A stretch of 64,000 nucleotides of DNA from Mesorhizobium wenxiniae (GCF_002284535.1 NZ_NPKH01000033.1:131800-195799), one strand, 5' to 3'. Counted from the first letter of the stretch, positions 1 through 8,945 are shown. Numbers and translations: made by a program. The notes: generated by a model from the letters alone, not told the origin.

Positions 1-938
1 GCATTGATGCGCATGTCGTCGCCGACGCGGCGAATCGAGCCTTTCAGCAGGTACCTGACGCCCAATGCCGCCGCAATCTCCTCCGGCTTCGGGTCCTTGT
101 CCTTGTAGGCGAAGGCCGCGCTGTGGGAGACGACGAAAAGACCCGGCACGCGCGCCAGTTCGGTCGTCAGGTCCTCTGTGAAGCCGTTGGCGAGATATTC
201 TTGTTCCTTGTCATCGCTGAGATTGTCGAAGGGCAGGACGACTAGCGAGGACCGGGTGTCGGCAGCCTCGCTGCCTGCCGGAACAGCAGGCTGTGCAGGC
301 CTCTCCCACAGCTGCCACCATGCTGCAGCAAGGCCGAGAGCCAGGAAGAGAACACCCGCCGCGACCGGAAAACGCCAGGCGCGTGGCTGGCGGCGAGCAT
401 GGAGGGTCTTGCCCGCTGCCGCGGAATCAAGCAACACGCGATACGCCTGAACTGGTTCGGCGATGTTTTTGACCCTCTGTTCGCCCATTGGCTCAAAGGC
501 GAACGCCAGCTTCCTATCGACCTCCTTGGCCACTTTTCCCGAGATGCAGATGCCGCCCGGTTCCGCCAACTGCTGAAGTCTGGCCGCGATGTTGACCCCA
601 TCGCCATACCGGTCGTCGCCGTCGACGATCACCTCGCCGAGGTTGATGCCGATCCGCACCAGGATCTGTTCCACTGCGGGAAGCGAGACGTTGCGCTCGG
701 ACAGGCCCCGCTGCAACGACACTGAACATTCGACGGCATCGACGACACTGCCGAATTCGGCCAGCATCCCATCTCCCATAAGCTTGAAGATATGGCCGTG
801 GTGGCGGGCAATTTCGGGCTCGAACAGTTCCTTGCGTCCGGCACTTAGTCGCTCAAACGTACCGGCCTCGTCGCGCTCCATCAGAGTCGAATAGCCCACT
901 ACATCTGCGGCTAGAATCGCGGCAAGCTTGCGGTCCAT
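1..938 (-). CDS. Class III adenylate/guanylate cyclase, partial (3' end outside window)
   Basis: The N-terminus MDRKLAAILAADVVGYS, followed by an IFKLMGDGMLAEF-type stretch and RIGINLGEVIVDGDDRYGDGVN-like motifs, is the catalytic core of class III nucleotide cyclases, which make cAMP or cGMP from the NTP. The two metal-binding Asp positions are present (AADVVGYS and KLMGDGML). After the roughly 175-residue cyclase domain there is a single membrane segment (about residues 212-232), then a TolB-like SLVVLPFDNLSDD segment. This layout is common in rhizobial cyclases that continue into TPR repeats, which would lie beyond the left edge. The start is the ATG at 938, and about 312 codons are inside the window. 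The specific nucleotide product and input signal cannot be told from the sequence. Confidence 0.9.
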   Translation of the reverse strand, partial: MDRKLAAILAADVVGYSTLMERDEAGTFERLSAGRKELFEPEIARHHGHIFKLMGDGMLAEFGSVVDAVECSVSLQRGLSERNVSLPAVEQILVRIGINLGEVIVDGDDRYGDGVNIAARLQQLAEPGGICISGKVAKEVDRKLAFAFEPMGEQRVKNIAEPVQAYRVLLDSAAAGKTLHARRQPRAWRFPVAAGVLFLALGLAAAWWQLWERPAQPAVPAGSEAADTRSSLVVLPFDNLSDDKEQEYLANGFTEDLTTELARVPGLFVVSHSAAFAYKDKDPKPEEIAAALGVRYLLKGSIRRVGDDMRIN

Positions 939-1477
939 TGGTGGCCTAGCCCCGGCGGATCATAGTATTGGTTGTTCCGATAAGAAACCTGGCCTCACCA
1001 GTACTCAGCAAATCCCTACCTTCCGCGCGTTCATTGATGGCTGATGCGGCGACGGTTGACCAATGTCGTATTCTACCACATTCGAGACATTAGAGCTTGC
1101 CTGCCGGAATGGCTCGTTTGGGTCACGTCGAGACCTCAAGCAGACGCGCCAAGCTGCCTTGGCGCCGGCCAAACCAGCCGATTTGCACGCCAGAGTACGC
1201 CGTAGCTCTCCACTACTGTGAATCATCATTACACCCGGCTCCAACCGGGCTTGAGATAGTGCCGTCGATTGAAAGGAAGACGAGAGCCGTAAGAGCAGCC
1301 AACATCGAACGGAGACCAAGTGGGCGCGGAAGTTAATCTATGCTGCCGGCTCCGTTACTCCCACTAGAATGTCGAGCCCGCCGTCAGCAGCTTGGTCGCG
1401 CTCGCCGCCCTTGCGTCTTGCGCGCCAATTGACCATCCTTGCAGACGTTAGTTGCACCGCGGCCGGGGGGTTCGCAC
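939..1477. other. Intergenic stretch without a convincing gene
   Basis: About 540 bases separate the divergent cyclase and lipid operon. Short open frames exist on both strands, but none has a ribosome-binding site or recognisable protein. It probably holds the promoters of both flanking units; no clear sigma-factor consensus was found. Confidence 0.5.
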
Positions 1478-2080
1478 ATGCCGACGCTTTATGCGCTCAA
1501 ACCGGCCTTCCAGGCGAAGCTGCGGCCGCTCGCCGACCGGCTGGCCGGGGCCGGCGTCACCGCCAACCAGATCACGCTACTGGCTGCCGCCCTGTCGGTC
1601 GCCACCGGCATTCTGGTCGCGGCCCTTGCCGGCCATCGCGCGATCTTCATCCTGATGCCGGCGGTGCTGTTTGCGCGCATGGCGCTCAACGCCATCGACG
1701 GCATGCTCGCGCGGGAACATGGTCAGGCCTCGAAGCCTGGCATGTACCTCAACGAACTCTGCGACGTCGTCTCAGACCTCGCGCTGATCCTGGCCTTTGC
1801 CGCTCTCTTCCCCGCCTGGGGCGTCGTCGCCTTTGCCATCACGGCAGTGCTTGTGGAATTCGCCGGTGTGCTCGGCATCGCGGCGGGCACGGGGCGCAAT
1901 TATGCCGGGCCGTTCGGCAAGAGCGATCGGGCGCTGGCGCTCGGCATCGTCGCCTTCCTCATCGCCTGCGGCCTATGGGTGGAAGCGATCACGCCGTTTG
2001 TGTTTCCGGCAATGGCTACACTCTCGCTGGTGACCGCCATCAACCGGATACGCAGCGGCCTTAACGGGAGCGGTGGCTGA
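1478..2080 (+). CDS. CDP-alcohol phosphatidyltransferase, YnbA-like
   Basis: A 200-residue polytopic membrane protein of the CDP-alcohol phosphatidyltransferase family, which joins an alcohol headgroup to CDP-diacylglycerol. The family signature is recognisable around residues 71-100 as N71-x2-D74-G75-x2-A78-R79-x8-G88-x3-N92-x3-D96. Compared with the canonical D-x2-DG-x2-AR-x8-9-G-x3-D-x3-D, two of the acidic residues are Asn (N71 and N92). As I recall, E. coli YnbA shows the same replacements. The ATG at 1478 is preferred over an upstream in-frame TTG at 1439 because a G-rich ribosome-binding stretch precedes it and homologues begin MPTLYALKP. It is the first gene of a six-gene operon. The alcohol substrate is unknown. 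Confidence 0.85.
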   Translation: MPTLYALKPAFQAKLRPLADRLAGAGVTANQITLLAAALSVATGILVAALAGHRAIFILMPAVLFARMALNAIDGMLAREHGQASKPGMYLNELCDVVSDLALILAFAALFPAWGVVAFAITAVLVEFAGVLGIAAGTGRNYAGPFGKSDRALALGIVAFLIACGLWVEAITPFVFPAMATLSLVTAINRIRSGLNGSGG

Positions 2081-2110
2081 AATTCCGGTCGCATCCGCCA
2101 GGGGAACAAC

Positions 2111-3889
2111 ATGCTTCATGAACCAACGATTGCCGCTTCCGCAAGTGAGCAGCGGGTGGCGCAGGAGCGCACCTTCCGCACGCATGACGGCACCGAGATC
2201 TTCTACCGCTACTGGCCGGCGGTCGGGCGACCTGCCAAGGGCGCGGTCCTGCTGTTCCACCGCGGCCACGAGCATGGCGGCCGCATGGCGCATCTGGTCG
2301 ACGAACTCGACATGCCCGACCATGCCTTTTATGCCTGGGACGCGCGCGGCAATGGCCGCTCGGCCGGCGAACGCGGCTATGCGCCGTCCTTTGCCGCGCT
2401 GGTGCGCGACATCGATTGTTTCGTGCGCGAGATCGGCAGAGACGGGTTCGGCCAGCGCGACATCGCGCTGATCGCCCAATCGTTCGGCGCGGTGCTCGCC
2501 GCCGCCTGGGTGCATGATTATGCACCGCAAATTCGCGCTGTGGTGCTGGCCTCGCCGGCCTTTTCGGTCAAGCTCTACGTGCCCTTCGCCAAGCAAGGCA
2601 TTGCGCTGTGGCAGAAGATCAAGGGCCGCTTCTTCGTCAATTCCTACGTCAAGGCCAAGTTCCTGACGCATGACCCCAAGCGCATCGTCTCCTTCGAGGC
2701 CGATCCGCTGATCACGCGGCCGATCGCGTCCAACATCCTGGTCGAGCTCTACGATCACGCCGCGCGTATCGTCGCCGACGCCCGCGCCATCACCGTGCCG
2801 ACGCAATTGCTGATCTCCGGCAGCGATTGGGTGGTGCGGCATGGACCTCAGCACGAGTTCTTCGTCAATCTCGCCAGCCCGGCCAAGGAGCGGCATGTGC
2901 TGCCCGGCTTCTTCCACGACACGCTCGGCGAACGCGAACGCCGCAAGGCACTCGATCTGATCAAGCCGTTCCTCGAAAGACAGTTCGCGACCCCGGAGAA
3001 GCCGGTCGACCTGACCGCGGCCGACCGCGCCGGCTTCACACGCGACGAGGCCGACCGGCTCGCCTCGCCGCTCGCCCTGCTGTCGCCGAGGGGCCTCTAC
3101 TGGGCAATGAGCCGCGCCTCGATCCGCATGGGCGCCTGGCTGTCGTCAGGCATGAAGACGGGAATTGCCACCGGCTTCGATTCCGGCTCGACTCTCGACT
3201 ATGTCTACGAGAACGAGGCGCGGGGCCACGGTCCGCTCGGCCGCATGATCGACCGCACCTTTCTCGACGCCATCGGCTGGCGCGGCATCCGCCAGCGCAA
3301 GCTGCACCTGGAAGAGCTGATCGGCAGCGCCACTCGGACGCTGAAGGCCGGCCGGCCGGTCCATATCGTCGATATCGCCGCCGGCCACGGCCGCTATGTG
3401 CTCGACGCCGTCGCCAAATGCACTGAGCCGCCGGCCAGCGTGCGGCTGCAGGATTTTTCCGACCTCAACGTTTCGCTCGGCCGCAAGCTGATCGCCGAGC
3501 GGCACCTGCCGACCAGCGTCTCGTTCCACCAGGCCGACGCATTCGACGCCCAAATGCTGGCCGGGCTCGATCCGGCGCCGGACCTGGCCATCGTCTCCGG
3601 GCTTTACGAATTGTTTGCCGACAACGCCATGATCGCCCGCTCGCTCGGCGGGCTGGCCAAGGCGATGCAGCCCGGCAGCCTGCTTCTCTACACCAACCAG
3701 CCCTGGCATCCGCAGCTCGAAATGATCGCGCGCAGCCTGACCTCGCATCGCGGCGGCCAGGCCTGGGTGATGCGCCGGCGCACGCAAGGCGAGATGGACC
3801 AGCTGGCGGCGGCGGCCGGCTTCGAAAAGCTCGACCAGCGCATCGACCAGTGGGGCATCTTCACCGTCTCGATCGCGCGGCGCGTCTGA
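2111..3889 (+). CDS. Alpha/beta hydrolase fused to SAM-dependent methyltransferase, YnbC-like
   Basis: The 592-residue protein has two domains. Residues about 20-290 form a serine-aminopeptidase/monoacylglycerol-lipase-type alpha/beta hydrolase: nucleophile elbow AQSFGA with Ser124, acid near Asp239 (SGSDW) and His269 (GFFHD). Residues about 360-592 form a class I methyltransferase with the SAM-binding motif VDIAAGHGRY at 420-429. This architecture and length match E. coli YnbC (about 585 residues). The gene lies 30 bases after the phosphatidyltransferase and 2 bases before the phosphatase gene, so it is co-transcribed. A role in trimming and methylating a lipid headgroup or acyl chain is an inference from the neighbours; the substrate is unknown. 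Confidence 0.85.
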   Translation: MLHEPTIAASASEQRVAQERTFRTHDGTEIFYRYWPAVGRPAKGAVLLFHRGHEHGGRMAHLVDELDMPDHAFYAWDARGNGRSAGERGYAPSFAALVRDIDCFVREIGRDGFGQRDIALIAQSFGAVLAAAWVHDYAPQIRAVVLASPAFSVKLYVPFAKQGIALWQKIKGRFFVNSYVKAKFLTHDPKRIVSFEADPLITRPIASNILVELYDHAARIVADARAITVPTQLLISGSDWVVRHGPQHEFFVNLASPAKERHVLPGFFHDTLGERERRKALDLIKPFLERQFATPEKPVDLTAADRAGFTRDEADRLASPLALLSPRGLYWAMSRASIRMGAWLSSGMKTGIATGFDSGSTLDYVYENEARGHGPLGRMIDRTFLDAIGWRGIRQRKLHLEELIGSATRTLKAGRPVHIVDIAAGHGRYVLDAVAKCTEPPASVRLQDFSDLNVSLGRKLIAERHLPTSVSFHQADAFDAQMLAGLDPAPDLAIVSGLYELFADNAMIARSLGGLAKAMQPGSLLLYTNQPWHPQLEMIARSLTSHRGGQAWVMRRRTQGEMDQLAAAAGFEKLDQRIDQWGIFTVSIARRV

Positions 3890-3891
3890 GC

Positions 3892-5244
3892 ATGGTCTTG
3901 CCAGTCCTTGGCGCCGCCGTTGCCGCGGCCCCTGCCCTTTCTGCCTCCGAGCGCGAGCCGTACGCCGGAATCGTGCTGCGCGCTGCGTTGTGGCTGGCGT
4001 TTCTGGCGCCGTTCTTCTACGTGACCTACGGCTTCGCCAACTGGCTGGCCTCGCAGCGCGACGATGTCGGCAGCATCGTCTTTGCCTGGGAGCGCGGCAT
4101 CCCGTTCATCGCCTGGACGATCGTGCCCTATTGGTCGATCAACCTGTTCTACGGCCTGTCGCTGCTGTTGAACGACACCAAGCGCGGCGTCGACCGGCTC
4201 GCCGGCCGTTACCTCACGGCGCAGATCATCGCCGTCGCCTGTTTCATCCTTTTCCCGCTGACGGCGACCTTCATGCGGCCGCAGACATCAGGCCTGCCAG
4301 GGTTCATGTTCGCGGTGCTCGGCGGCTTCGACAAGCCGTTCAACCAGGCGCCGTCGCTGCACATCGCGCTGCTTGTCATCATCTGGGATCATTGGCGCTG
4401 TCGGCTCAAAGGCCTGGCCGCCATCGTCTGGCACGTCTGGTGTTTCCTGATCGGCGCCTCGGTGCTGACGACATGGCAGCACCATGTCATCGATATCCCG
4501 ACCGGCGCTTTGCTCGGCTTCTTCGCCCTGTGGCTGTTCCCGCGCGACGGCGAATTGCCGTTCGCCGGCTTCCGGCTGACCGCCGATCCCAATGCACGGC
4601 GGCTGGCGCTGTTCTACGCGCTCGTCGCAGCGCTGGCACTGGCCGGCGCCGTTGCCGGCGCCTTCGTCTCGGCGCTGTGGCTCATCCTGCTGTGGCCGGC
4701 GCTGGCGCTGGCCATCGTCGCCTTCGCCTATGTCGGAGCCGGCGCCAAAGTGTTCCAGAAAGCGGCCGATGGCAGCGTCTCGCTGGCCAGCCGTGTTTTG
4801 CTGCTGCCTTACCGGCTTGGCGCCAGGATCAATGTGTGGGCGTGGACGCGCAAGCTGCCGCCGCATGTCGCGATCGCCGACGGCGTCTTCCTCGGTCGCT
4901 TTCCGACTGCCGCCGAGGCCGACGCTTTCGGCACGGTAATCGACCTTGCCGGCGAGTTGGAAAGCCCGCGCGGCGTCACCTGCCGCTGGACGGCTGTCGC
5001 CATGGTCGATCTTTTGCCGCCCTCGCAAGCGGCGCAAACGCAAGCGGTGGCGGCGATCGAGGCGGCCCGCGGCCACGGCACCGTGCTGGTCTGCTGCGCG
5101 CTCGGCTTCCAGCGCAGCGCCGCCATCGTCGCCAACTGGCTGGTTGCGAGCGGTCGCTCGCCAACGCCGGCGCAGGCGCATAAGCGGCTAACGGCATCGG
5201 GCCGTCCGGTGCATCTTCGGATCGCGGCGGACGAGCCGGCATGA
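3892..5244 (+). CDS. PAP2 phosphatase fused to dual-specificity phosphatase, YnbD-like
   Basis: A 450-residue membrane protein with about eight hydrophobic segments. The PAP2 (type 2 phosphatidic acid phosphatase) region carries PSLH at 154-157 and QHHVID at 196-201, which resemble PAP2 motifs. The soluble C-terminus has a Cys-x5-Arg phosphatase signature, C402 to R408 in CCALGFQRS, typical of dual-specificity/tyrosine-type phosphatases. The fusion matches E. coli YnbD. The ATG at 3892 sits 2 bases after the upstream stop; a longer in-frame start would overlap the preceding gene. The end overlaps the next gene by 4 bases (ATGA). It probably dephosphorylates a lipid intermediate such as a phosphatidylalcohol phosphate; that step is inferred. 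Confidence 0.85.
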   Translation: MVLPVLGAAVAAAPALSASEREPYAGIVLRAALWLAFLAPFFYVTYGFANWLASQRDDVGSIVFAWERGIPFIAWTIVPYWSINLFYGLSLLLNDTKRGVDRLAGRYLTAQIIAVACFILFPLTATFMRPQTSGLPGFMFAVLGGFDKPFNQAPSLHIALLVIIWDHWRCRLKGLAAIVWHVWCFLIGASVLTTWQHHVIDIPTGALLGFFALWLFPRDGELPFAGFRLTADPNARRLALFYALVAALALAGAVAGAFVSALWLILLWPALALAIVAFAYVGAGAKVFQKAADGSVSLASRVLLLPYRLGARINVWAWTRKLPPHVAIADGVFLGRFPTAAEADAFGTVIDLAGELESPRGVTCRWTAVAMVDLLPPSQAAQTQAVAAIEAARGHGTVLVCCALGFQRSAAIVANWLVASGRSPTPAQAHKRLTASGRPVHLRIAADEPA

Positions 5245-5669
5245 GTGCCCATCGAGACAAAGCCGAGGCCTTCGCCGCCAGCCTGATGACGCAGGCGGTG
5301 TGGCCGCTGCTGCTGGTGCTGACCGCGTTGGTGGCCGCGCCGTTCATTGCCGTGGCAGCGCAGCCGCAGACGACGACGCTGGCGTCGGCGGCCTGGCTGG
5401 TGGCGGCAGCGAGCGGCATGGTCACCCTCGCCGTCTCGGCCCTGCTTGTCTTCGACGCGCTGCTGTTCTGGCTGATGGCGAGCCACATCAGCGAAGCCGC
5501 CGGCGGTGCCTCGGTCGACGACGTGCTGGCGCGCATGCGCGTTAAACCGGCCGCTGCCGGCATCCGCTCGCTCGACCGGCGCATCGCGGGCACGCAGCGC
5601 CTGCTGATGAAGGAGCGCATCGCACTCGGCCTGTTCGTGGCGGCATCCGCTGTCGCCTTGTCTTTCTGA
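5241..5669 (+). CDS. Small polytopic membrane protein of the lipid operon, function unknown
   Basis: A 142-residue protein with hydrophobic segments at about 17-40, 48-80 and 125-142. It has no family motif that I recognise. It starts inside the last codons of the phosphatase gene (ATGA overlap) and ends 8 bases before the acyltransferase gene, so translation is coupled. I know of no counterpart in the four-gene E. coli ynb operon. The position suggests a membrane subunit or scaffold for the lipid enzymes, but nothing in the sequence proves this. Confidence 0.75.
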   Translation: MSAHRDKAEAFAASLMTQAVWPLLLVLTALVAAPFIAVAAQPQTTTLASAAWLVAAASGMVTLAVSALLVFDALLFWLMASHISEAAGGASVDDVLARMRVKPAAAGIRSLDRRIAGTQRLLMKERIALGLFVAASAVALSF

Positions 5670-5677
5670 GCCGGACG

Positions 5678-6340
5678 ATGAGCAAGCTCGGCACAAGGAC
5701 TTTCACCCTGCTGCAGACCGTGACCTCGGTCGGCCTATCGGCGCTGGCCTGGGCGGTGACCGGGGTGCGGCCGATCTGGAACGGCAGCAAGCCGTCGGAC
5801 CGGCAGCGCATCTACTTCGCCAACCATGCCAGCCACGGCGATTTCATCCTGCTGTCTGCCTGCCTCAGCGAGAAGGAGCGCGCCCGCACCCATGCCGTCG
5901 CTGCCGCCGACTATTGGGGAAAATCACGGCTGCGCCGGTTCATCGCGCAGGACATGCTTTCCTCGGTGCTCATCCACCGGCAGTGGATCGATGAGGCTCA
6001 GAATCCGATCTCGATCATGCTGTCGGTGCTCGACGAGGGCCATTCGCTAATCATCTTCCCCGAAGGCACGCGCAACATGACAGACGAGCCACTGCTGCCG
6101 TTCCGCTCCGGCCTCTATAATCTCTCGATGGCGCGGCCCGACGTCGAACTCATCCCGTGCTGGATCGAGAACATGTCGCGGGTGCTGCCCAAGGGCCAAT
6201 TCGTGCCGGTGCCGCTGCTCTGCCGCGTGGTCTTCGGCGCGCCGATCGCCATTGCGCCCGGCGAGGAACGCCGGGCCTTTCTCGACCGCGCCCGCAAGGC
6301 GCTGCTTGCGCTCAATCCCCGCCCGCTAAAAGACGACTAG
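5678..6340 (+). CDS. 1-acylglycerol-3-phosphate acyltransferase family protein (PlsC-like)
   Basis: A 220-residue acyltransferase. The catalytic H-x4-D motif is H50-ASHG-D55 and the phosphate-binding FPEGTR motif is at 127-132, the two hallmarks of the PlsC/LPLAT family that acylates lysophosphatidic acid or related lysolipids. There is one N-terminal hydrophobic segment. It lies between the small membrane protein and the CdsA-like gene with gaps of 8 and 6 bases. With the neighbouring cytidylyltransferase it could supply a dedicated CDP-diacylglycerol pool to the YnbA-like enzyme. The acyl donor and exact acceptor are not known. Confidence 0.88.
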   Translation: MSKLGTRTFTLLQTVTSVGLSALAWAVTGVRPIWNGSKPSDRQRIYFANHASHGDFILLSACLSEKERARTHAVAAADYWGKSRLRRFIAQDMLSSVLIHRQWIDEAQNPISIMLSVLDEGHSLIIFPEGTRNMTDEPLLPFRSGLYNLSMARPDVELIPCWIENMSRVLPKGQFVPVPLLCRVVFGAPIAIAPGEERRAFLDRARKALLALNPRPLKDD

Positions 6341-6346
6341 AACAAC

Positions 6347-7282
6347 ATGCCAATGCACGAGACCCTCATTCTGGTTGTCGGCCTCACTGCGGTGCTGACC
6401 ACCGCAAGCCTGGTTGCCGGCATCCTGTCGTGGCGCGCGCCGAAGCCGCTGTCCTCGACGCTAGTCAACCTCAACCAGCGCATCAACGCCTGGTGGGTTA
6501 TGGTCGTGGCGATCACCGTCGCCTTCTTCTTCGGCCGCTCCGGCATGACCATCCTGTTCGCGCTGATCTCGTTTGCGGCCTTGCGTGAATTCGTGACGCT
6601 GACGCACAGCCGCCGCAGCGACCATTGGGTGCTGCTCGGCATGTTCGGCATCATCATCCCGTTCCAGTACTGGCTGGTGTGGACCGCGTGGTACGGCCTC
6701 TTCACCATCTTCATCCCGGTCTACTGTTTCCTGCTGATGCCTGCGATCACCGCGCTTCATGGCGACACCGAGCGCTTTCTCGAGCGCGTCTCGGCGCAGC
6801 AATGGGCCGTCATGATCTCGGTCTACTGCGTCAGCCACGTGCCGGCGCTGCTGACGCTCGAGGTGCCCGGCTTCGAGGGCCGCAATTTGTTGCTGATCGC
6901 ATTCCTGATCATCACCGTGCAAGGCAGCGACGTGCTGCAATACATCTTCGGCAAGCTGTTCGGCAGGCACTTGATGTCGCCGAAGGTTTCGCCGTCGAAG
7001 ACCTGGGAAGGGCTGGTCGGCGGGCTGGCCACGTCGAGCCTGCTTGGCGCGCTGCTGTCGTTCCTGACACCGTTTTCGCCGCTCCAGGCGGCGGGCGTCG
7101 CCTTCATGGCCTGCTTGATGGGATTCCTCGGCGGACTGGTCGCCTCCGCCATCAAGCGCGATCAGGGGGTGAAGGACTGGGGCCATCTGATCGAGGGACA
7201 TGGCGGCATGATGGACCGCGCCGACAGCCTGGTCTTCGCCGCCCCGGTTTTCTTCCACACCGTGCGCTATTTCTGGACGTGA
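6347..7282 (+). CDS. Phosphatidate cytidylyltransferase, CdsA/YnbB-like
   Basis: A 311-residue protein with about eight membrane segments that converts phosphatidate plus CTP to CDP-diacylglycerol. The C-terminal family signature is present from residue 267: SAIKRDQGVKDWG, then GHGGMMDRADSL, including the conserved K-R-x4-K-D and the acidic DRADS. It is the last gene of the operon, 6 bases after the acyltransferase. In E. coli the YnbB homologue is the second gene, so the order is rearranged here. A second ATG two codons in (6353) is a possible start. A housekeeping cdsA should exist elsewhere in the genome, so this copy is probably dedicated to the operon product. Confidence 0.9.
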   Translation: MPMHETLILVVGLTAVLTTASLVAGILSWRAPKPLSSTLVNLNQRINAWWVMVVAITVAFFFGRSGMTILFALISFAALREFVTLTHSRRSDHWVLLGMFGIIIPFQYWLVWTAWYGLFTIFIPVYCFLLMPAITALHGDTERFLERVSAQQWAVMISVYCVSHVPALLTLEVPGFEGRNLLLIAFLIITVQGSDVLQYIFGKLFGRHLMSPKVSPSKTWEGLVGGLATSSLLGALLSFLTPFSPLQAAGVAFMACLMGFLGGLVASAIKRDQGVKDWGHLIEGHGGMMDRADSLVFAAPVFFHTVRYFWT

Positions 7283-7449
7283 CAGCGGCCTGCAGCCTTA
7301 TTTTGCAGCCGCAAGCGGCGCTTTCTTGACAGCCGGCGGCGAATACGTTGCCTGCCGCAACCTGCGGATCCCTCGACCACGCTACCCCTTCGAGTCCTGT
7401 CGCAGGTCGTGCGAGATATTTCCCGTGGCTCTGCTTGGACCAACGGGAC

Positions 7450-7488
7450 CGCGGATGAAATAGTTATGGCGCAGCCAGAACGCCTCGG
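7450..7488. repeat. Copy 1 of a 39-bp repeat spanning the end of the GH5-like gene
   Basis: These 39 bases recur at 9374-9412 in the same orientation with about five differences (roughly 87 percent identity). Here they contain the stop codon of the glycosidase gene (minus-strand RGVLAAP then stop). Confidence 0.7.
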
Positions 7489-8945
7489 CGGATGGCAAGG
7501 GCGACATCGGCGGAGAACGGCGGCACATCAAGCTTCAGCCAGCCGTCCGAATTCGCTTGCCAATCCGCCGTTTGCCTGCCGGCAGTGGTATCCCAGGCGA
7601 TGACGCGATAGGTGCCGCGAGCCAACCCGGGCAGCTCCAAATTGACCGGAACCGGCGCAGCGCCGGCGCGAAGCATACCGTTCCCCCCGATCGTGTCGCG
7701 GCGAACCAGCCAGACCACTGCCTGGGAATCGTCCCCGCAGGCAACAGCCGCGGCGTCGGGACCGGAAATCCGCATCTTGTTGCCGAGATGGGCACGCCGG
7801 AACGAAACCCAGTCGATCAGAGGGAGGAAATCGGCCAGCGAACGCTGCGCCCGCCGCATGCCGGGGGTGAGCACGTGCGGGGTGCGGTTTGGCCACCGCA
7901 TGCCGCCACCCGCGCCCCCCGCCGCCAGGTGAGCCCATTGCAAATGGCGGAAATATTCATCATCGAAAGGTTCCGGAAGCGTGATTTTCTTGTCCTTGAA
8001 TGAGTGGATCGGGCCGTGCTCGGAATCGAGAAAAGGGCGGCCGTCACGGATTTCGCCGAGCGCCTCTCCGACGATCCGCGCCATGCCGAGCGCCGGCGCC
8101 ACCGTGTCACTGGGGTCATCGATCGTGCCCTCCTCGTAGAGATGGAGGGAGGCGAAGTCGAGGTCTGGGTGGCGGAAGATCGGCCCGGGCAGCGGCATGT
8201 GGGGCCGCCAGCGAAGCTCAGGTCCGAACAGCGAGACGGTCTGCGGGTGAGAGCGGCCGTAAAGTGACGTTTCCAGCCGGCGCACAAAATCGCTGAGATC
8301 ATGGATGAAGGCGCCGAAGCCATCCGCGCTGCCCTGAGCCTGCTCGGGATGGATCTCGTTCCAGAGGTCCCATGCGAAGAAGGCTCCGCTGCCGCTCCAT
8401 CTGCGAACCACGAATTCCAGCCTTGCCTTGATTGCGCGGCGCGTCTCGACGCAGATCAGGAATCGCGACGGGTGGTCCAGCACGCCTCCGTTATTGCGGT
8501 TGTAGGGGTGGTGGCGCCAGTGCAGCCACTGCCAGAACGTATCAAAGGGGGTGAGCAGGATTCTCAAGCCCTGTTTTTCGCAAAGACGAAAGAGGTCGTC
8601 CCACAATTGCACCATTGCCGGCACGAAGCGGCCCTGCGGCTTCTCGAAGTAGCGGTGGCGAACCTGGGCATATTCCAGCATCAGCCTGAGGCAGGTGACG
8701 CCGCTTTCCTTCAGCCAACGGAGATGATTTTCCACGCCGGCCATATCAGCGCGCCGGAACAGGCCATTGAGTTCGGGCCAGCTTACCGCATCATTGTGCC
8801 CGATCGGCGTCCATGCCTCGCCGTCCTCGGTTGCGAAATAGGAACCGGCTAACTTGATCCAAGGCAGGCCGGCAGCCGATCTCGGCGCAGAGTCTTCCAC
8901 TTCCCCGACCAGCGGTATCGCCAATCTAATATCGTTCAAAGGCAT
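7464..8945 (-). CDS. Glycoside hydrolase, GH5/cellulase-like (TIM barrel)
   Basis: About 493 residues. A TIM-barrel glycosidase is suggested by WLKESGVTCLRLM near the start, FFAWDLWNEIHP (probable acid/base Glu in WNE) and FLDSEHGP (probable nucleophile Glu). The C-terminus is a beta-rich domain. There is no signal peptide, so it may act in the cytoplasm on repeat units or on an intermediate. The ATG at 8945 is chosen; an in-frame TTG at 8990 would add 15 residues without a better ribosome-binding site. It lies in a polysaccharide locus with a second glycosidase-like gene upstream on the same strand, a glycosyltransferase and UDP-galactopyranose mutase. Substrate unknown; the family assignment comes from motifs only. 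Confidence 0.75.
   Translation of the reverse strand: MPLNDIRLAIPLVGEVEDSAPRSAAGLPWIKLAGSYFATEDGEAWTPIGHNDAVSWPELNGLFRRADMAGVENHLRWLKESGVTCLRLMLEYAQVRHRYFEKPQGRFVPAMVQLWDDLFRLCEKQGLRILLTPFDTFWQWLHWRHHPYNRNNGGVLDHPSRFLICVETRRAIKARLEFVVRRWSGSGAFFAWDLWNEIHPEQAQGSADGFGAFIHDLSDFVRRLETSLYGRSHPQTVSLFGPELRWRPHMPLPGPIFRHPDLDFASLHLYEEGTIDDPSDTVAPALGMARIVGEALGEIRDGRPFLDSEHGPIHSFKDKKITLPEPFDDEYFRHLQWAHLAAGGAGGGMRWPNRTPHVLTPGMRRAQRSLADFLPLIDWVSFRRAHLGNKMRISGPDAAAVACGDDSQAVVWLVRRDTIGGNGMLRAGAAPVPVNLELPGLARGTYRVIAWDTTAGRQTADWQANSDGWLKLDVPPFSADVALAIRRGVLAAP

Noticed and set aside
1005..1319. 104-codon minus-strand frame in the first intergenic gap
   Set aside because: No ribosome-binding site and no family resemblance; overlapped by an equally plausible opposite frame.
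1973..2917. Long open frame on the minus strand opposite the hydrolase-methyltransferase gene
   Set aside because: It is antisense to a well-supported gene, has no ribosome-binding site or family motif, and reflects high-GC codon bias.
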